This document shows, one piece after another, positions 27,917-39,134 of a DNA stretch of 64,000 nucleotides. Location: contig NZ_CP014754.1 in the NCBI RefSeq assembly GCF_001447155.2, positions 2,728,001 to 2,792,000 on the forward strand, given 5' to 3'. The position numbers and the translations under genes were made by a program. The notes under the pieces are model-generated. The model was not told the origin of the DNA. It saw only the letters and a list, made by a program, of their open reading frames with translations, and made no database searches. Origin of the DNA: Marinobacter sp. LQ44. Lineage in GTDB: Bacteria > Pseudomonadota > Gammaproteobacteria > Pseudomonadales > Oleiphilaceae. The first letter of the stretch is position 1, and every line of letters starts with the position of its first letter.

Positions 27917-28591
27917 CTACATCAACCCTCTTTCAGCCAGGGATACTACCTCACCATGGCCGATAACCATATGGTCAAGAACCCTGATATCCACCAGTCC
28001 GAGCGCTTCTTTCAGTCTGCGGGTCAGGGAAATGTCCGCCTGGCTGGGCTCCGCGACGCCAGAGGGGTGATTGTGGGCAAAAATGACAGCGGCGGCGTTG
28101 TCTTCGAGGGCCTGGCGAACCACTTCCCGGGGATACACGGCGGCGCCGTCAATGGTGCCGCGAAACAGTTCCCGGTACTGGATCACCCGGTGGCGGTTAT
28201 CCAGAAACAGGCCGGCGAACACTTCGTGGGGGTAAGTGCCCAGCCGGCTGGTGAGAAAACGGCGGGTGTCGGCCGGTGAGCGTAGCGGATCGCCCTGGCG
28301 AAGTGGTTCGTCCATCACCCGGCGGGCCATCTCCATGGCGGCCTGAACCTGGGCGTATTTGGCCGTGCCCAGGCCTTTGACCTCACAGAACTGCCTGCGG
28401 GAGGCGGTCATCAAGCCCCGCAGGCCGGAAAACTCGGCGATCAGATGGCGGGCCAGTTGCATCACCGGCATGCCGGTGGTGCCGGTGCGCAGGAAAATGG
28501 CCAGGAGTTCGGCGTCAGACAGGGCTTCCGGGCCGTGGGCCAGAAGGCGCTCACGGGGCCGTTCATCGGTTGGCCAGGCAGGGTTGGTCAT
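27917..28591 (-). CDS. radC: RadC/JAMM-domain protein
   Basis: The 224-aa protein has an N-terminal helix-hairpin-helix region ([16 protein letters not shown]) and a C-terminal JAMM metalloprotease-like domain with [15 protein letters not shown]. The family was named for a DNA repair phenotype that is now doubted; its real activity is unknown. It is divergent from coaBC, an arrangement also seen in E. coli and Pseudomonas. Confidence 0.93.
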   Translation of the reverse strand: MTNPAWPTDERPRERLLAHGPEALSDAELLAIFLRTGTTGMPVMQLARHLIAEFSGLRGLMTASRRQFCEVKGLGTAKYAQVQAAMEMARRVMDEPLRQGDPLRSPADTRRFLTSRLGTYPHEVFAGLFLDNRHRVIQYRELFRGTIDGAAVYPREVVRQALEDNAAAVIFAHNHPSGVAEPSQADISLTRRLKEALGLVDIRVLDHMVIGHGEVVSLAERGLM

Positions 28592-28765
28592 GCTGTGCTT
28601 CCTTGCGTGTCAGATTGTGATGCATCCTGCATCGGTTCTCAGAATTACAAAGGTTACTCCAAAAAGTAACCTTTGGTAAACGAACGGGTGCTCTTGCAGG
28701 CTGCCTGCCGGGCCCGGGCGTGCTATCTTATAACCCTTTCATTTTACGGGATTACGGAGCCCTTC

Positions 28766-29980
28766 ATGGCTGCCAAACGAATTCTGATGGGAATCACCGG
28801 TGGCATTGCTGCCTATAAAAGTGCCGAACTGGTCCGGCTGCTCAAGAAAGCGGGCCTTGAAGTGCGGGTGGTGATGACCCGGGGTGCCGAGGCATTTGTG
28901 ACGCCGCTGACGTTTCAGGCTCTCAGCGGCGAGCCGGTGCGTACATCGCTTCTGGACCCGGAGGCCGAGGCCGGCATGGGTCATATTGAACTGGCCAAAT
29001 GGGCCGATCAGGTGGTGGTGGCGCCCGCGTCTGCGGATTTTCTGGCCCGTCTGGCCCAGGGCATGGCGGATGACCTGCTGACCACGGTTTGTTGTGCCAC
29101 TGAGGCGCCCATTGCGGTGGCCCCCGCCATGAATCAGGCCATGTGGAAAAATTTCCGGACCCAGAGAAACATGTCCCTGCTGGCGGAAGACCCGCAGATC
29201 ACCGTCTGGGGGCCGGATCAAGGCGAGCAGGCCTGCGGTGATACAGGTCCTGGCCGGATGCTGGAGCCGGACGCCCTTGCCAGCCGGATTCTGGCTGATG
29301 CAGCCCGGGCCACTGTCGGAGCGCTGGCGGGAAAACGGGTGGTGATCACAGCAGGCCCTACCCGTGAACCCATTGATCCGGTGCGTTATATCTCCAACCA
29401 CAGCTCCGGCAAAATGGGTTATGCCCTGGCTCGGGCGGCAGCAGATGCGGGTGCCCAGGTGGTACTGGTGAGTGGCCCGGTTAACCTGCCGGTGCCGGAT
29501 GGCGTGGCAGTCCGACCGGTGATGACGGCACAAGACATGTTGCAGGAAGCCGAGCGGGTAGTGGCGGAGGGCTGCGACATTTTTATCGCCACAGCGGCGG
29601 TGGCTGATTACCGGCCTGCGGCCTGTGCCGGCGACAAGATCAAGAAAACGGACGAAGCGATGACACTGTCGCTGGTGCGCAATCCGGATACGCTGGCGAC
29701 CATTGCCGCCCGCAAGAATCCTCCGTTTACCGTGGGTTTCGCCGCTGAAACCACAGATGTCGCCCGCTATGCCCACGATAAAATGCAACGCAAGAAGCTC
29801 AATATGATCGTGGCCAACGACGTGTCCGTCCCGGGGCTGGGCTTTAACAGCGATCAGAATGCCGTCACGGTATTCTGGCCGAGCGGGGAGCAGGCGATTG
29901 GCCCGGACAGCAAACAGGCCATCGCAGACACATTGGTGGCGTTGATCGCCGAACACAGCAACAAGGTCGGGAACTCATGA
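28766..29980 (+). CDS. coaBC: Bifunctional phosphopantothenoylcysteine decarboxylase / ligase
   Basis: The 404-aa enzyme makes 4'-phosphopantetheine in CoA synthesis. The N-terminal FMN decarboxylase half shows [10 protein letters not shown], the His-containing [19 protein letters not shown] and the catalytic Cys in [10 protein letters not shown]. The C-terminal ligase half begins [20 protein letters not shown]. The frame extends upstream to 28673, but the ATG at 28766 follows ACGGAGC and begins MAAKRILMG as in the family. It overlaps dut by 4 bp (ATGA). Confidence 0.96.
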   Translation: MAAKRILMGITGGIAAYKSAELVRLLKKAGLEVRVVMTRGAEAFVTPLTFQALSGEPVRTSLLDPEAEAGMGHIELAKWADQVVVAPASADFLARLAQGMADDLLTTVCCATEAPIAVAPAMNQAMWKNFRTQRNMSLLAEDPQITVWGPDQGEQACGDTGPGRMLEPDALASRILADAARATVGALAGKRVVITAGPTREPIDPVRYISNHSSGKMGYALARAAADAGAQVVLVSGPVNLPVPDGVAVRPVMTAQDMLQEAERVVAEGCDIFIATAAVADYRPAACAGDKIKKTDEAMTLSLVRNPDTLATIAARKNPPFTVGFAAETTDVARYAHDKMQRKKLNMIVANDVSVPGLGFNSDQNAVTVFWPSGEQAIGPDSKQAIADTLVALIAEHSNKVGNS

Positions 29981-30438
29981 CGCAAAAGAAACTGCAGGTA
30001 CGAATCCTGGACGATCGAATTGGCACCGACATACCGTTTCCGGAGTATGCAACGCCGGGCTCGGCCGGCCTGGATCTGCGTGCTTGCCTGAATGCGCCAT
30101 TAACGGTCGAGCCGGGCGAGACTCACCTGATTCCGACCGGGCTATCCGTGCACATTGCCGACCCGTCGCTGGCGGCAATGATCCTGCCGCGCAGCGGTCT
30201 TGGTCACAAGCACGGCATCGTACTGGGCAACCTGGTGGGGTTAATCGATTCCGATTACCAGGGTGAATTGATGGTGTCATGCTGGAACCGGGGCCAAACC
30301 GCTTTCACCATCGCCATCGGTGAACGTATTGCCCAGCTGGTTCTGGTGCCGGTTGTGCAGGCAGACTTTGAAGTGGTCTCTGAATTCGGCGCCAGTACCC
30401 GCGGCGAGGGCGGGTTTGGTTCAACCGGAACGCACTGA
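29977..30438 (+). CDS. dut: Deoxyuridine 5'-triphosphate nucleotidohydrolase
   Basis: The 153-aa trimeric dUTPase hydrolyses dUTP to dUMP. Its motifs are visible as [48 protein letters not shown] and the C-terminal P-loop-like [10 protein letters not shown]. It is translationally coupled to coaBC through an ATGA overlap. Confidence 0.97.
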   Translation: MTQKKLQVRILDDRIGTDIPFPEYATPGSAGLDLRACLNAPLTVEPGETHLIPTGLSVHIADPSLAAMILPRSGLGHKHGIVLGNLVGLIDSDYQGELMVSCWNRGQTAFTIAIGERIAQLVLVPVVQADFEVVSEFGASTRGEGGFGSTGTH

Positions 30439-30535
30439 GTCGGTTACCGGAGGCTGGCAGCGTTTATGCAGGTCGGCGTCTATACTTTGCTGGTAACTGA
30501 TTGTCCGGGACGTAAAAATCATTGCGGGAAGCACT

Positions 30536-33175
30536 ATGAAACTCGGTAAAAAGAAAATCAAAGAGCCGTCGGTGGATGATAATCCCGAAAAGAAGCCGGG
30601 AAAGAAAAACAAGCGAAAAACAGAATCCTCAGGGTCTGGCCTCAAACGACTCAACACCGTTGCACTCAATCAGTCGCTGGTGGTGGTTCTGGCCGGCGTG
30701 GTTGCGGTGGCCCTGCTGCATTTCCTGGTGGTTGTGCCCGCCGGTGAGCGCAGTTACCAGCAGGCCCGGGTGGTTGAGGCCGACGGCGCCCAACAGAGGC
30801 TGAACCAGTATTTTAGCGCCCAGCAGGAACAAGTGCGTGCCCTGGCCAATCAGCGCTATGTGAGTAATCAGCTTGCCGAACAAGGTGACCGGGACGAGCT
30901 GGCGCGCCAGCTGCAGGCGGCGTTGCCGGGAGCCCTGGCGGTTTTTGTTTTCCGTTACCGTGATATTCCCCGTACCGGCAGCAGCGACGGCCTGCTCGGG
31001 TTTGCCGGCCTGGAGCTGGCCCGGCGGGCAGAGAACGGGCAGTCACTATTGCCAGACGCCTTTCCCCGTAACGATCAGTGGTATCTTCAGTACGCCGCGC
31101 CAGTTCGACATCCGGTCAGCAACGCAGTGCAGGGCAGTGTGCTGGTGGTTTACGGCGCGGATCAGCTTCGGCCCCTTCTGACCGTTGGCAACCGCCAGTT
31201 GGGAGGCCAGTTGTCGCTGGTGCAGGCGGCATCGGGTTCCCAGCGCACCGTGGTCAGCGCCGGCCGGGGGACGGGCCCTTCTGAAACCAGAACCCTGTCG
31301 AATCCTGACTGGTCAGTGGTATTCCAGCCGGCCCGGGCGCCAGAGGCACCGGTCAATACCATCTTGGCCGCCGTGCTGGTCGGCATTCCGGGACTGGTGG
31401 CCGCAATTGTTGTCTGGGTGTTGTTGGGCGGCGCCCAGCGAGGCATTCGCCAGGATGTGACGGCCTTGATCCAGTGGTCGCACAAGGTGTTTGGCGGCGA
31501 GCGGGTGAAACTGCCGACCTTCCGTTGGGATATGGTGGCATCTACCGGCGAGGTGCTGTTCCGCCTGTCGCAGATGGTTGATAAACGGCTGGCAAAAGCC
31601 GCCGAGAGCGCAAAACCGCAGCCGGCGGCAGCCGGTGCCAGAAAGCCCGCTTCCGGCGAAGAAGAACCCCTGCTCCAGGACAAGGACATGCCCGACATCG
31701 ATATGCTCGATGGCGACGAGGATGTGCTTGGTTTTGGCAGTGGCGATGATGCCCTGTTTGATGAGGATATCCCCGAGGTAGTGGAAGCCGAGCTGCCGTC
31801 GGTCGAGGTTGCCCCTGAAATCTTCAGGGCCTATGACATCCGTGGCATTGTTGGCGAGACCCTGTCGCCCGAAGTGGTGAGGGTGATTGGTCTTGCCATT
31901 GGTTCCGTGGCCTCGGCCCGTGGAGTTACCTCCATCTGCATTGGTTACGATGGTCGCCATTCCAGCCCGGACCTGGCCGATGCATTGGCCAGTGGCATCA
32001 TGGCTACCGGTTGTCATGTGATCCATGTGGGCGCGGTGCCCACGCCGGTGCTCTATTTTGCCACACACCAGTTGCAGACTGGCTCCGGCGTGATGGTGAC
32101 CGGTAGCCACAATCCGGCCAACTATAACGGCCTGAAGATCATGCTCGGCGGCGAAACCTTGTCTGGCGAGGCGATTCAGAAACTTTACCAGCGTATTCAG
32201 ACCGCCGACTTCACCTCTGGTCAGGGCGCCCAGTCCCGGGAAGATGTGCGCCGGGCCTATCTGGATCGGATTGTCGGTGACATCGCCGTGGCCGCGCCGC
32301 TTAAAGTCGTGGTGGATGCTGGCAATGGTATCGCGGGCGAACTTGGCCCCATGCTGATCGAAGAGCTTGGCTGTGAGGTAACCCCGCTGTACTGCGAGGT
32401 GGATGGTGACTTCCCCAATCACCACCCGGACCCCGGCAAGCCGGCCAACCTGCAGGATCTGATCGCCAAAGTGCAGGAAACCGGCGCCGATATCGGCCTG
32501 GCCTTTGATGGTGACGGTGATCGCCTGGGTGTGGTAACCAACACCGGAAAGATCATCTGGCCGGACCGGTTGCTGATGCTGTTCGCCCGGGATGTGGTGT
32601 CCCGAAACCCGGGGGCGGATGTCCTGTACGATGTGAAATGCAGTCGTCGCCTGGCAGGCGTGATTTCCGAAGCCGGTGGCCGGCCCATCATGTGGAAGTC
32701 CGGCCACTCACTGATGAAAGCGAAAATGAAAGAAAGCGGCGCGCTGTTGGCAGGTGAAATGAGCGGCCACGTATTCTTTGGTGAACGTTGGTACGGCTTC
32801 GATGACGGCCTGTATTCAGCCGCCCGGTTGCTGGAAATCCTGGGTATTGAGGATCGTCACAGCGACGATGTCTTTGCCGATTTCCCCGAGGATATCAGCA
32901 CGCCCGAGCTGAATGTCGAGGTGACGGAAACCGAGAAGTTCGCGATCATTGAGCGCCTTGGCAAGCTGGGTGAATTTGGTGACGGCAACATCAGTACCAT
33001 CGACGGCATTCGGGTAGATTATACCGATGGCTGGGGCCTATGCCGGGCGTCCAACACCACGCCGGTTCTGGTGCTGAGGTTTGAGGCTGAAACCGACGAG
33101 GCCCTTGAACGGATCAAGGCCGTCTTTCGTGAGCAATTACAGAAGGCCGCACCCGAACTGGTTGCGGACTTCTGA
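30536..33175 (+). CDS. algC: Phosphomannomutase/phosphoglucomutase with membrane-anchored N-terminal extension
   Basis: The C-terminal half (from about residue 428, EIFRAYDIRG) is a complete AlgC-type alpha-D-phosphohexomutase. It has the phosphoserine loop TGSHNPANYNG (about S525), the Mg site DGDGDR (about 658) and the sugar loop GEMSGH. The first 425 residues contain a very basic tail, two transmembrane helices (about 43-68 and 276-300) that enclose a roughly 205-residue probably periplasmic region, and an acidic linker. The enzyme interconverts mannose/glucose 1- and 6-phosphates for exopolysaccharide and LPS. Classic AlgC is about 460 aa, so the extension is notable. It sits between dut and argB, as in Pseudomonas. 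Confidence 0.93.
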   Translation: MKLGKKKIKEPSVDDNPEKKPGKKNKRKTESSGSGLKRLNTVALNQSLVVVLAGVVAVALLHFLVVVPAGERSYQQARVVEADGAQQRLNQYFSAQQEQVRALANQRYVSNQLAEQGDRDELARQLQAALPGALAVFVFRYRDIPRTGSSDGLLGFAGLELARRAENGQSLLPDAFPRNDQWYLQYAAPVRHPVSNAVQGSVLVVYGADQLRPLLTVGNRQLGGQLSLVQAASGSQRTVVSAGRGTGPSETRTLSNPDWSVVFQPARAPEAPVNTILAAVLVGIPGLVAAIVVWVLLGGAQRGIRQDVTALIQWSHKVFGGERVKLPTFRWDMVASTGEVLFRLSQMVDKRLAKAAESAKPQPAAAGARKPASGEEEPLLQDKDMPDIDMLDGDEDVLGFGSGDDALFDEDIPEVVEAELPSVEVAPEIFRAYDIRGIVGETLSPEVVRVIGLAIGSVASARGVTSICIGYDGRHSSPDLADALASGIMATGCHVIHVGAVPTPVLYFATHQLQTGSGVMVTGSHNPANYNGLKIMLGGETLSGEAIQKLYQRIQTADFTSGQGAQSREDVRRAYLDRIVGDIAVAAPLKVVVDAGNGIAGELGPMLIEELGCEVTPLYCEVDGDFPNHHPDPGKPANLQDLIAKVQETGADIGLAFDGDGDRLGVVTNTGKIIWPDRLLMLFARDVVSRNPGADVLYDVKCSRRLAGVISEAGGRPIMWKSGHSLMKAKMKESGALLAGEMSGHVFFGERWYGFDDGLYSAARLLEILGIEDRHSDDVFADFPEDISTPELNVEVTETEKFAIIERLGKLGEFGDGNISTIDGIRVDYTDGWGLCRASNTTPVLVLRFEAETDEALERIKAVFREQLQKAAPELVADF

Positions 33176-34111
<936 letters not shown>

Positions 34112-34135
34112 ACAACCTGACCCGGGAGCAACCGG

Positions 34136-35380
34136 ATGAAGCGCCTGTTGTCATTTCTGATCACGTTGGGAATTGTGGCTTTTGTCGGTTTCAAGGCCGG
34201 CGTCTGGTGGCTGACGGATCAGCGCATGGCACAAGTGCGGTCGGAGCTCTCCAGCTATGGTGTGCTGGAGCGAGGCCAGATCGGCTCGGCTCTGGACGGC
34301 CGGGTGACCTTGAGGCAGTCCCGTTGGGAAGACTTTCGACTGACCCAGCCGTTGCAGCTGGGTCTGATTGAATTTGATGTCGGTTCGCCTGTGACCCTTC
34401 TGACCACCCTGGCCAACCCGTCACCGCTGCCAGCGACCTGGTCGCTGACGGCAGAGCAGGCCAGCATGGCTCTGGAGCCGACCATGTTCCGGAACTGGCT
34501 GACCGCGGGTACCGAATCACAATCACGGCTGCCGCCGCTGGTGTCGCTGGCCTGTGCGCCTGATCCCCGGCAGCAACTGGGCAGTGGCGACCTGATGCGC
34601 ATGGGGATTTCGGCTATTCGCGGGGACGTGCACCTGAGGCAGGGCCCTGAAGGTGTCGGGTTGGAGATCAACAGTGCAGAAACCGGCAGCCTGGAAGCGG
34701 AATGGCCGGACGCCCGGGTTAATCTCTCCGGCCTGGCGGCCACCCTGGAGAGCAGTGCTGAACCAGTTCGTATCACCTTTCGGGACGCTGGTTTGATGCG
34801 CCGCCTGTCGGCTTACTGTGCCCGGGAAACCGGGCAGGACGTGAACCAATGGGCCAGTAACGCTGTCTCTGTGATGGCGGCAAGCCTGCAAGCTCGTGGC
34901 TACGATGGCAGCGATCAATTGCTGGCACTTTACCGCCAGTGGCTGTTGGAAGGTGGCGAGCTGCAATTTGCCATTACACCCGGCTCTGGCACTTTTGGCA
35001 TACCCGTACGCTCTGAATCGGCGCCCGAAGCCGCCTGGCCGGTTGACTATAATGGTGCCGGGGTTCCCGATATCTACCTGACCGAAATGGAAGCCCCCGA
35101 GCCACAGTTGCCTCTGGAAGCACTGGAACCGGTGATCCCCCGGGAGGAGCCCGGTGTTCAGCAATGGTACCCGGCGGACCTGGAAGGGGCGCAGACCTGG
35201 CTGGGGCGGCAGGTGAGGGTAACGCTGTCTAACGGCAATCAGGTAGAGGGTCGCCTGGTCAGCGCGGGGGAGCGTGAGCTGGAAGTGTCACGCACCGTTG
35301 CCGGCGGAGAGGTGGCTTATCCAATATTGATTCGGGCCATCACCCAGTTTGATGTCTGGCGGCGAGGCAGGGCAGACTGA
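34136..35380 (+). CDS. Membrane-anchored hypothetical protein with LSm/SH3-like C-terminus
   Basis: The 414-aa protein has one N-terminal membrane helix (about 5-25) and then a long, probably periplasmic region without known motifs. The last 60 residues (RQVRVTLSNGNQVEGRLV, followed by a LEVSRTV strand and a RAITQFDV strand) look like a small five-strand barrel of Sm or SH3 type, judged from pattern only. It lies 24 bp after argB and overlaps the upstream part of the argE frame, so it is embedded in the arginine operon. Pseudomonads also have an unknown gene near argE/argA, but I cannot confirm homology. No function is proposed. Confidence 0.7.
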   Translation: MKRLLSFLITLGIVAFVGFKAGVWWLTDQRMAQVRSELSSYGVLERGQIGSALDGRVTLRQSRWEDFRLTQPLQLGLIEFDVGSPVTLLTTLANPSPLPATWSLTAEQASMALEPTMFRNWLTAGTESQSRLPPLVSLACAPDPRQQLGSGDLMRMGISAIRGDVHLRQGPEGVGLEINSAETGSLEAEWPDARVNLSGLAATLESSAEPVRITFRDAGLMRRLSAYCARETGQDVNQWASNAVSVMAASLQARGYDGSDQLLALYRQWLLEGGELQFAITPGSGTFGIPVRSESAPEAAWPVDYNGAGVPDIYLTEMEAPEPQLPLEALEPVIPREEPGVQQWYPADLEGAQTWLGRQVRVTLSNGNQVEGRLVSAGERELEVSRTVAGGEVAYPILIRAITQFDVWRRGRAD

Positions 35381-35402
35381 GATCAACGACCGGGAGGCTA
35401 CC

Positions 35403-36572
35403 ATGGCGCACAGCACTGACAAGTTACAGACCATACCGGACATCCGGGACATGCTGACTCGGTTGATTTCGCTGCCCTCCATCAGCAGCGCATCACCGGA
35501 CTGGGACCACAGTAACGAAGCGGTTGTAAGAACCCTGGCCGAATGGCTGGAGCCCATGGGGTTTGCGGTGGAAATCCTGGAAGTGCCGGGTATGCCGGGC
35601 AAATACAACCTGATTGCCACGCTTGGCAGCGGCCCGGGCGGGTTGGTGCTGTCTGGCCATACCGATACCGTTCCGTTCGATGACAAGCGTTGGCAAAGTG
35701 ATCCGTTCACCCTGACCGAAAAGGACAATCGCTGGTACGGCCTGGGTACCTGCGATATGAAAGGCTTCTTTCCGCTGGCCATTGAAGCGGCCAAAACTTT
35801 TGTCGACCAGCCGCTTCAGCAACCATTGATCATCCTCGCCACGGCGGACGAAGAAAGCTCCATGAACGGCGCCCGGGCACTGGCGGAGGCCGGCAAACCG
35901 AAGGCCCGGTATGCGGTCGTCGGCGAGCCGACCAACCTCAAGCCGGTGCGCATGCACAAGGGCATCATGATGGAGCGGCTGCGGTTTGATGGTCAATCCG
36001 GCCATTCCTCCAACCCGGACCTTGGTCGCAATGCCCTGGAGGGCATGCACGAGGCCCTGGGGGAACTACTGAATCTGCGCACCGAATGGCAGGAAAAATA
36101 CCGAAACCCTAACTTTAAAGTGCAGGTACCGACGCTGAACCTGGGCTGCATTCACGGGGGTGACAACCCGAACCGGATCTGCGCCCAGTGCGAACTCCAC
36201 TTCGATTTGCGTCCGTTGCCGGGGATGAACATGGAAACCCTGCGCCAGGCGATCCTCAACCGGATGCAGCCCCTGGCAGAACGTCGGCAATTGAACCTGA
36301 CTTTCGAGCCCTTGTTCGACGGCGTGCCGCCTTTTGAAACGCCGGCCGATGCGGCCCTGGTCAAGGCGTGTGAAACGCTGACCGGCCATACCGCCCACGC
36401 GGTTGCCTTCGCCACCGAGGCGCCCTGGTTGCAGAAGCTGGGCCTGGAAACCCTGGTGATGGGGCCTGGTTCCATTGACCAGGCGCATCAGCCGGATGAG
36501 TTTCTTGAGATGTCGCAATTACAACCCACCGTGGATATTCTGCGCGGTCTGATCAAGCAGTTTTGTCTGTGA
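35403..36572 (+). CDS. argE: Acetylornithine deacetylase
   Basis: The 389-aa M20-family metallohydrolase removes acetyl from N-acetylornithine in arginine synthesis. Metal-site motifs are LSGHTDTVPFD, GLGTCDMKGFF with the bridging Asp, and TADEESSMNGA with the general base Glu. The frame extends to 35349, but the ATG at 35403 follows GGGAGG and matches the family. Its stop overlaps a candidate ATG of argA. Confidence 0.93.
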   Translation: MAHSTDKLQTIPDIRDMLTRLISLPSISSASPDWDHSNEAVVRTLAEWLEPMGFAVEILEVPGMPGKYNLIATLGSGPGGLVLSGHTDTVPFDDKRWQSDPFTLTEKDNRWYGLGTCDMKGFFPLAIEAAKTFVDQPLQQPLIILATADEESSMNGARALAEAGKPKARYAVVGEPTNLKPVRMHKGIMMERLRFDGQSGHSSNPDLGRNALEGMHEALGELLNLRTEWQEKYRNPNFKVQVPTLNLGCIHGGDNPNRICAQCELHFDLRPLPGMNMETLRQAILNRMQPLAERRQLNLTFEPLFDGVPPFETPADAALVKACETLTGHTAHAVAFATEAPWLQKLGLETLVMGPGSIDQAHQPDEFLEMSQLQPTVDILRGLIKQFCL

Positions 36573-37897
36573 TGGAAGGGGAGAAAGGTTTGAAATCGAA
36601 CGAATGGCTGCACGGATTCCGCCACTCATCTCCGTACATCAATGCTCATCGCGGCCGAACCGTCGTGCTGACCATGCCTGGCGATGCCATCGAGCACCGG
36701 AACTTCATCAATATCATCCACGACATTGCCTTGCTCAGCAGCCTGGGTGTGCGCCTGGTGGTGGCCTTTGGTGGTCGCCCGCAGATCCAGTCCCGGCTGG
36801 ACGACGCCGGTCTTGAATCGGCCTTTGCCCGCGGCTTGCGCATCACCCCGGATAACCACTTGCCCCTGGTCATGGAAGCCATTGGGGGCTTGCGGGCCTA
36901 TCTAGAAAGCCAGTTGTCCATGGGTCTGGTTAACTCGCCCATGCACAATGCCAGAATCCGGGTCACCAGCGGCAACTATGTTACTGCCAAGCCGGTGGGG
37001 GTGCTGGATGGCGTGGATTTCGGCTACACCGGGAAAGTGCGCCGGGTGGATACCCGGGGTATTGAACAGCTGCTGGAACAGGGCCACATCGTTCTGTTGC
37101 CGCCCATGGGGTACTCGCCCACCGGTGATGCTTTCAATCTGTCTTACGAGGACGTTGGCAGCCAGGTGGCGGCTGCCTTGCAGGCAGAAAAACTGATCGT
37201 GTTCATCGATGACGAAGGCCTGCTTGAGGAAGACGGTTCACTGATTCGGGAGCTGTCGGCTCGCCAGGCGTCGGAACGCCTCAATACCAATGTGGTGACC
37301 GGCCATGACGCGGCACTGCTCAAAGCAGCCTGTGATGCCTGTGTGAAAGGCGTGCGCCGGGCCCACATCATCAGCTACGTGGAAGATGGCGCGTTGCTGG
37401 AGGAACTGTTCACCCGGGACGGTTCCGGTACCCTGGTCAGTGGGGATAACTACGAGCAGATCCGCCAGGCCAGGGTGGAAGATATCGGGGGTATTCTGGA
37501 GTTGATCCAGCCCCTGGAAGAGCAGGGTATCCTGGTGCGCCGCTCCCGGGAAATGCTGGAAACCGAAGTGGACCGCTTCGTGGTGGCCGAGCGGGATGGC
37601 ACGATCGTTGGCTGTGCCGCACTCTACCACTACCCGGACGAAGGCTCCGGTGAGTTGTCCTGTTTTGCGGTCGACCCGTCGTACCGGCGTGCCGGGCGTG
37701 GTGACGACATTCTGGCGATGATTGAAAAGCTGGCGAAGGCCCAGGGTATCCGCAAACTGTTCGTACTGACCACCCAGACCGAACACTGGTTCCGGGAGCG
37801 GGGCTTTCTGCCCACGGCGGTGCAGGATTTGCCTGGGCCAAAGCTGGCGTCCTACAACACTCAGCGCAACTCAAAGGTGTTCTACAAACCGTTGTGA
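36572..37897 (+). CDS. argA: Amino-acid N-acetyltransferase (N-acetylglutamate synthase)
   Basis: The roughly 441-aa protein has an N-terminal amino-acid-kinase-like regulatory domain (about 20-290) and a C-terminal GNAT domain (about 300-440) with VDPSYRRAGRGDDIL as the acetyl-CoA loop. It makes N-acetylglutamate, the first step of arginine synthesis. The start is ambiguous. The ATG at 36572 overlaps the argE stop (TGATG), while the TTG at 36590 has a better AGGGGAG site; both give intact enzymes. The 3' end overlaps the convergent aminopeptidase gene by 27 bp. Confidence 0.92.
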   Translation: MEGEKGLKSNEWLHGFRHSSPYINAHRGRTVVLTMPGDAIEHRNFINIIHDIALLSSLGVRLVVAFGGRPQIQSRLDDAGLESAFARGLRITPDNHLPLVMEAIGGLRAYLESQLSMGLVNSPMHNARIRVTSGNYVTAKPVGVLDGVDFGYTGKVRRVDTRGIEQLLEQGHIVLLPPMGYSPTGDAFNLSYEDVGSQVAAALQAEKLIVFIDDEGLLEEDGSLIRELSARQASERLNTNVVTGHDAALLKAACDACVKGVRRAHIISYVEDGALLEELFTRDGSGTLVSGDNYEQIRQARVEDIGGILELIQPLEEQGILVRRSREMLETEVDRFVVAERDGTIVGCAALYHYPDEGSGELSCFAVDPSYRRAGRGDDILAMIEKLAKAQGIRKLFVLTTQTEHWFRERGFLPTAVQDLPGPKLASYNTQRNSKVFYKPL

Positions 37898-38941
37898 CAG
37901 GGCGCTGAGTTGTTGTTCCCGCTCCTTCGGCGTGGCCCTGGACAAGATCTTGACCGAGTCATAGAACTGTTCGAAGTCGTAGTGGTGATCCCGCAACAAT
38001 TGCCGGAATGCCGGCACATGCTGGTTGTATTGCTGGAACAGAGCCAGGTTGGCGTTGTTCAGGCGCACCGGCGGTGTGCCAAATGGGCCAGGCTCCGGGT
38101 AGTGTTCTGATAGCTCGGCGTAGGCGTGGGCCAGTTCCTCCAACAGGGTTGCCTTGCGGCCCCTTAGCACGTCGGCGGCCAGTACCTGTTGTTGCTGATA
38201 GAGCTGTCGGAGCTGTGCGCCGACGTCGTTGACCAGGTCCAGGGTCCGATTACGGTGCTCCAGCCGCTGCAGGGCGCGGTCAAAACCGGCTTCGGACGCC
38301 TGCTGTTCCAGCCAGATTCTCAGGCCTTCCAGTTCAACGGCGGTGGCAAAGCTTTCGTTAAACGCGGTGTCTTCCTTGATATACACCACCTGATGGGCCA
38401 GTTCGTGGAACATCAGTGCCACCATGCGGTCATCTGGCAGGCTGGTAAAACCGGTGTGCAGAGGGTCATTGAACCAGCCCAGGGTAGAGTAGGCAGTGAC
38501 GGCGCCGATGAAGGTGTCGTAATCCTGTGCGTTGAACCGGGCCTGCTCCTTGCGCGCCCGCTCCAGATTGAAGTAGCCTCGATAGGCTTGGCAGCCCACC
38601 ACGGGATAACACCACTGGTGAGGGTCCAGCGAGAATTCGGGTACAGCAACCAGGTTGACCACAACCCAGGGCTGGTCCAGCTCAACGTATTTGGTAAAGG
38701 CCTTGCCGACGGGTAGCTGAAGTACGTCATTTGCGAAGGTGCGTGCGGACTGTGCAACGGCCAGTTTGCGTTTCAGTTCCGGGTCGGTTTGTGGGTCGCG
38801 GGCAACCGATTCCACGGGTTGTCCCCGCAGCATCAGTGAAAGATGGCCGCCCACTGCCTGGCCATAGTAGCCAATGGTCGAACACCCCTGGAGCCCCGTT
38901 AACAGTAGCAAAAGAAGATAGATCTGACTAAGCTGTCTCAT
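37871..38941 (-). CDS. Putative zinc aminopeptidase lipoprotein (PF10023-like)
   Basis: The 356-aa protein has a lipoprotein signal with lipobox LQGC (Cys20). The zinc site is HELAHQ at residues 179-184, and NESFAT downstream could supply the third ligand. This matches the predicted aminopeptidase family (PF10023). The substrate is unknown. It is convergent with argA, overlapping its end, and divergent from the PilZ-DUF1631 gene across a 193-bp promoter region. Confidence 0.8.
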   Translation of the reverse strand: MRQLSQIYLLLLLLTGLQGCSTIGYYGQAVGGHLSLMLRGQPVESVARDPQTDPELKRKLAVAQSARTFANDVLQLPVGKAFTKYVELDQPWVVVNLVAVPEFSLDPHQWCYPVVGCQAYRGYFNLERARKEQARFNAQDYDTFIGAVTAYSTLGWFNDPLHTGFTSLPDDRMVALMFHELAHQVVYIKEDTAFNESFATAVELEGLRIWLEQQASEAGFDRALQRLEHRNRTLDLVNDVGAQLRQLYQQQQVLAADVLRGRKATLLEELAHAYAELSEHYPEPGPFGTPPVRLNNANLALFQQYNQHVPAFRQLLRDHHYDFEQFYDSVKILSRATPKEREQQLSALSQRFVEHL

Positions 38942-39134
38942 GTATCCGTACGTTGTGATTGATGGACTTTCCGGCTCCGCCCTGGTACTCGTCGTGACAG
39001 GCTCGCTGGCTGTTTTCCGGGGCTGGCTATATTCTTTTTATCATAACAGCAGATCACAGCCACTAACTCAGGGATGTTCGCCAGGGCGACGGTCGTTGGC
39101 GACCAGGCCGGCTTATCAATTGGTCAGGTAGTTC

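Noticed and set aside
31313..32707. Minus-strand ORF of 464 codons inside algC
   Set aside because: Antisense to the mutase domain; no recognisable motif.
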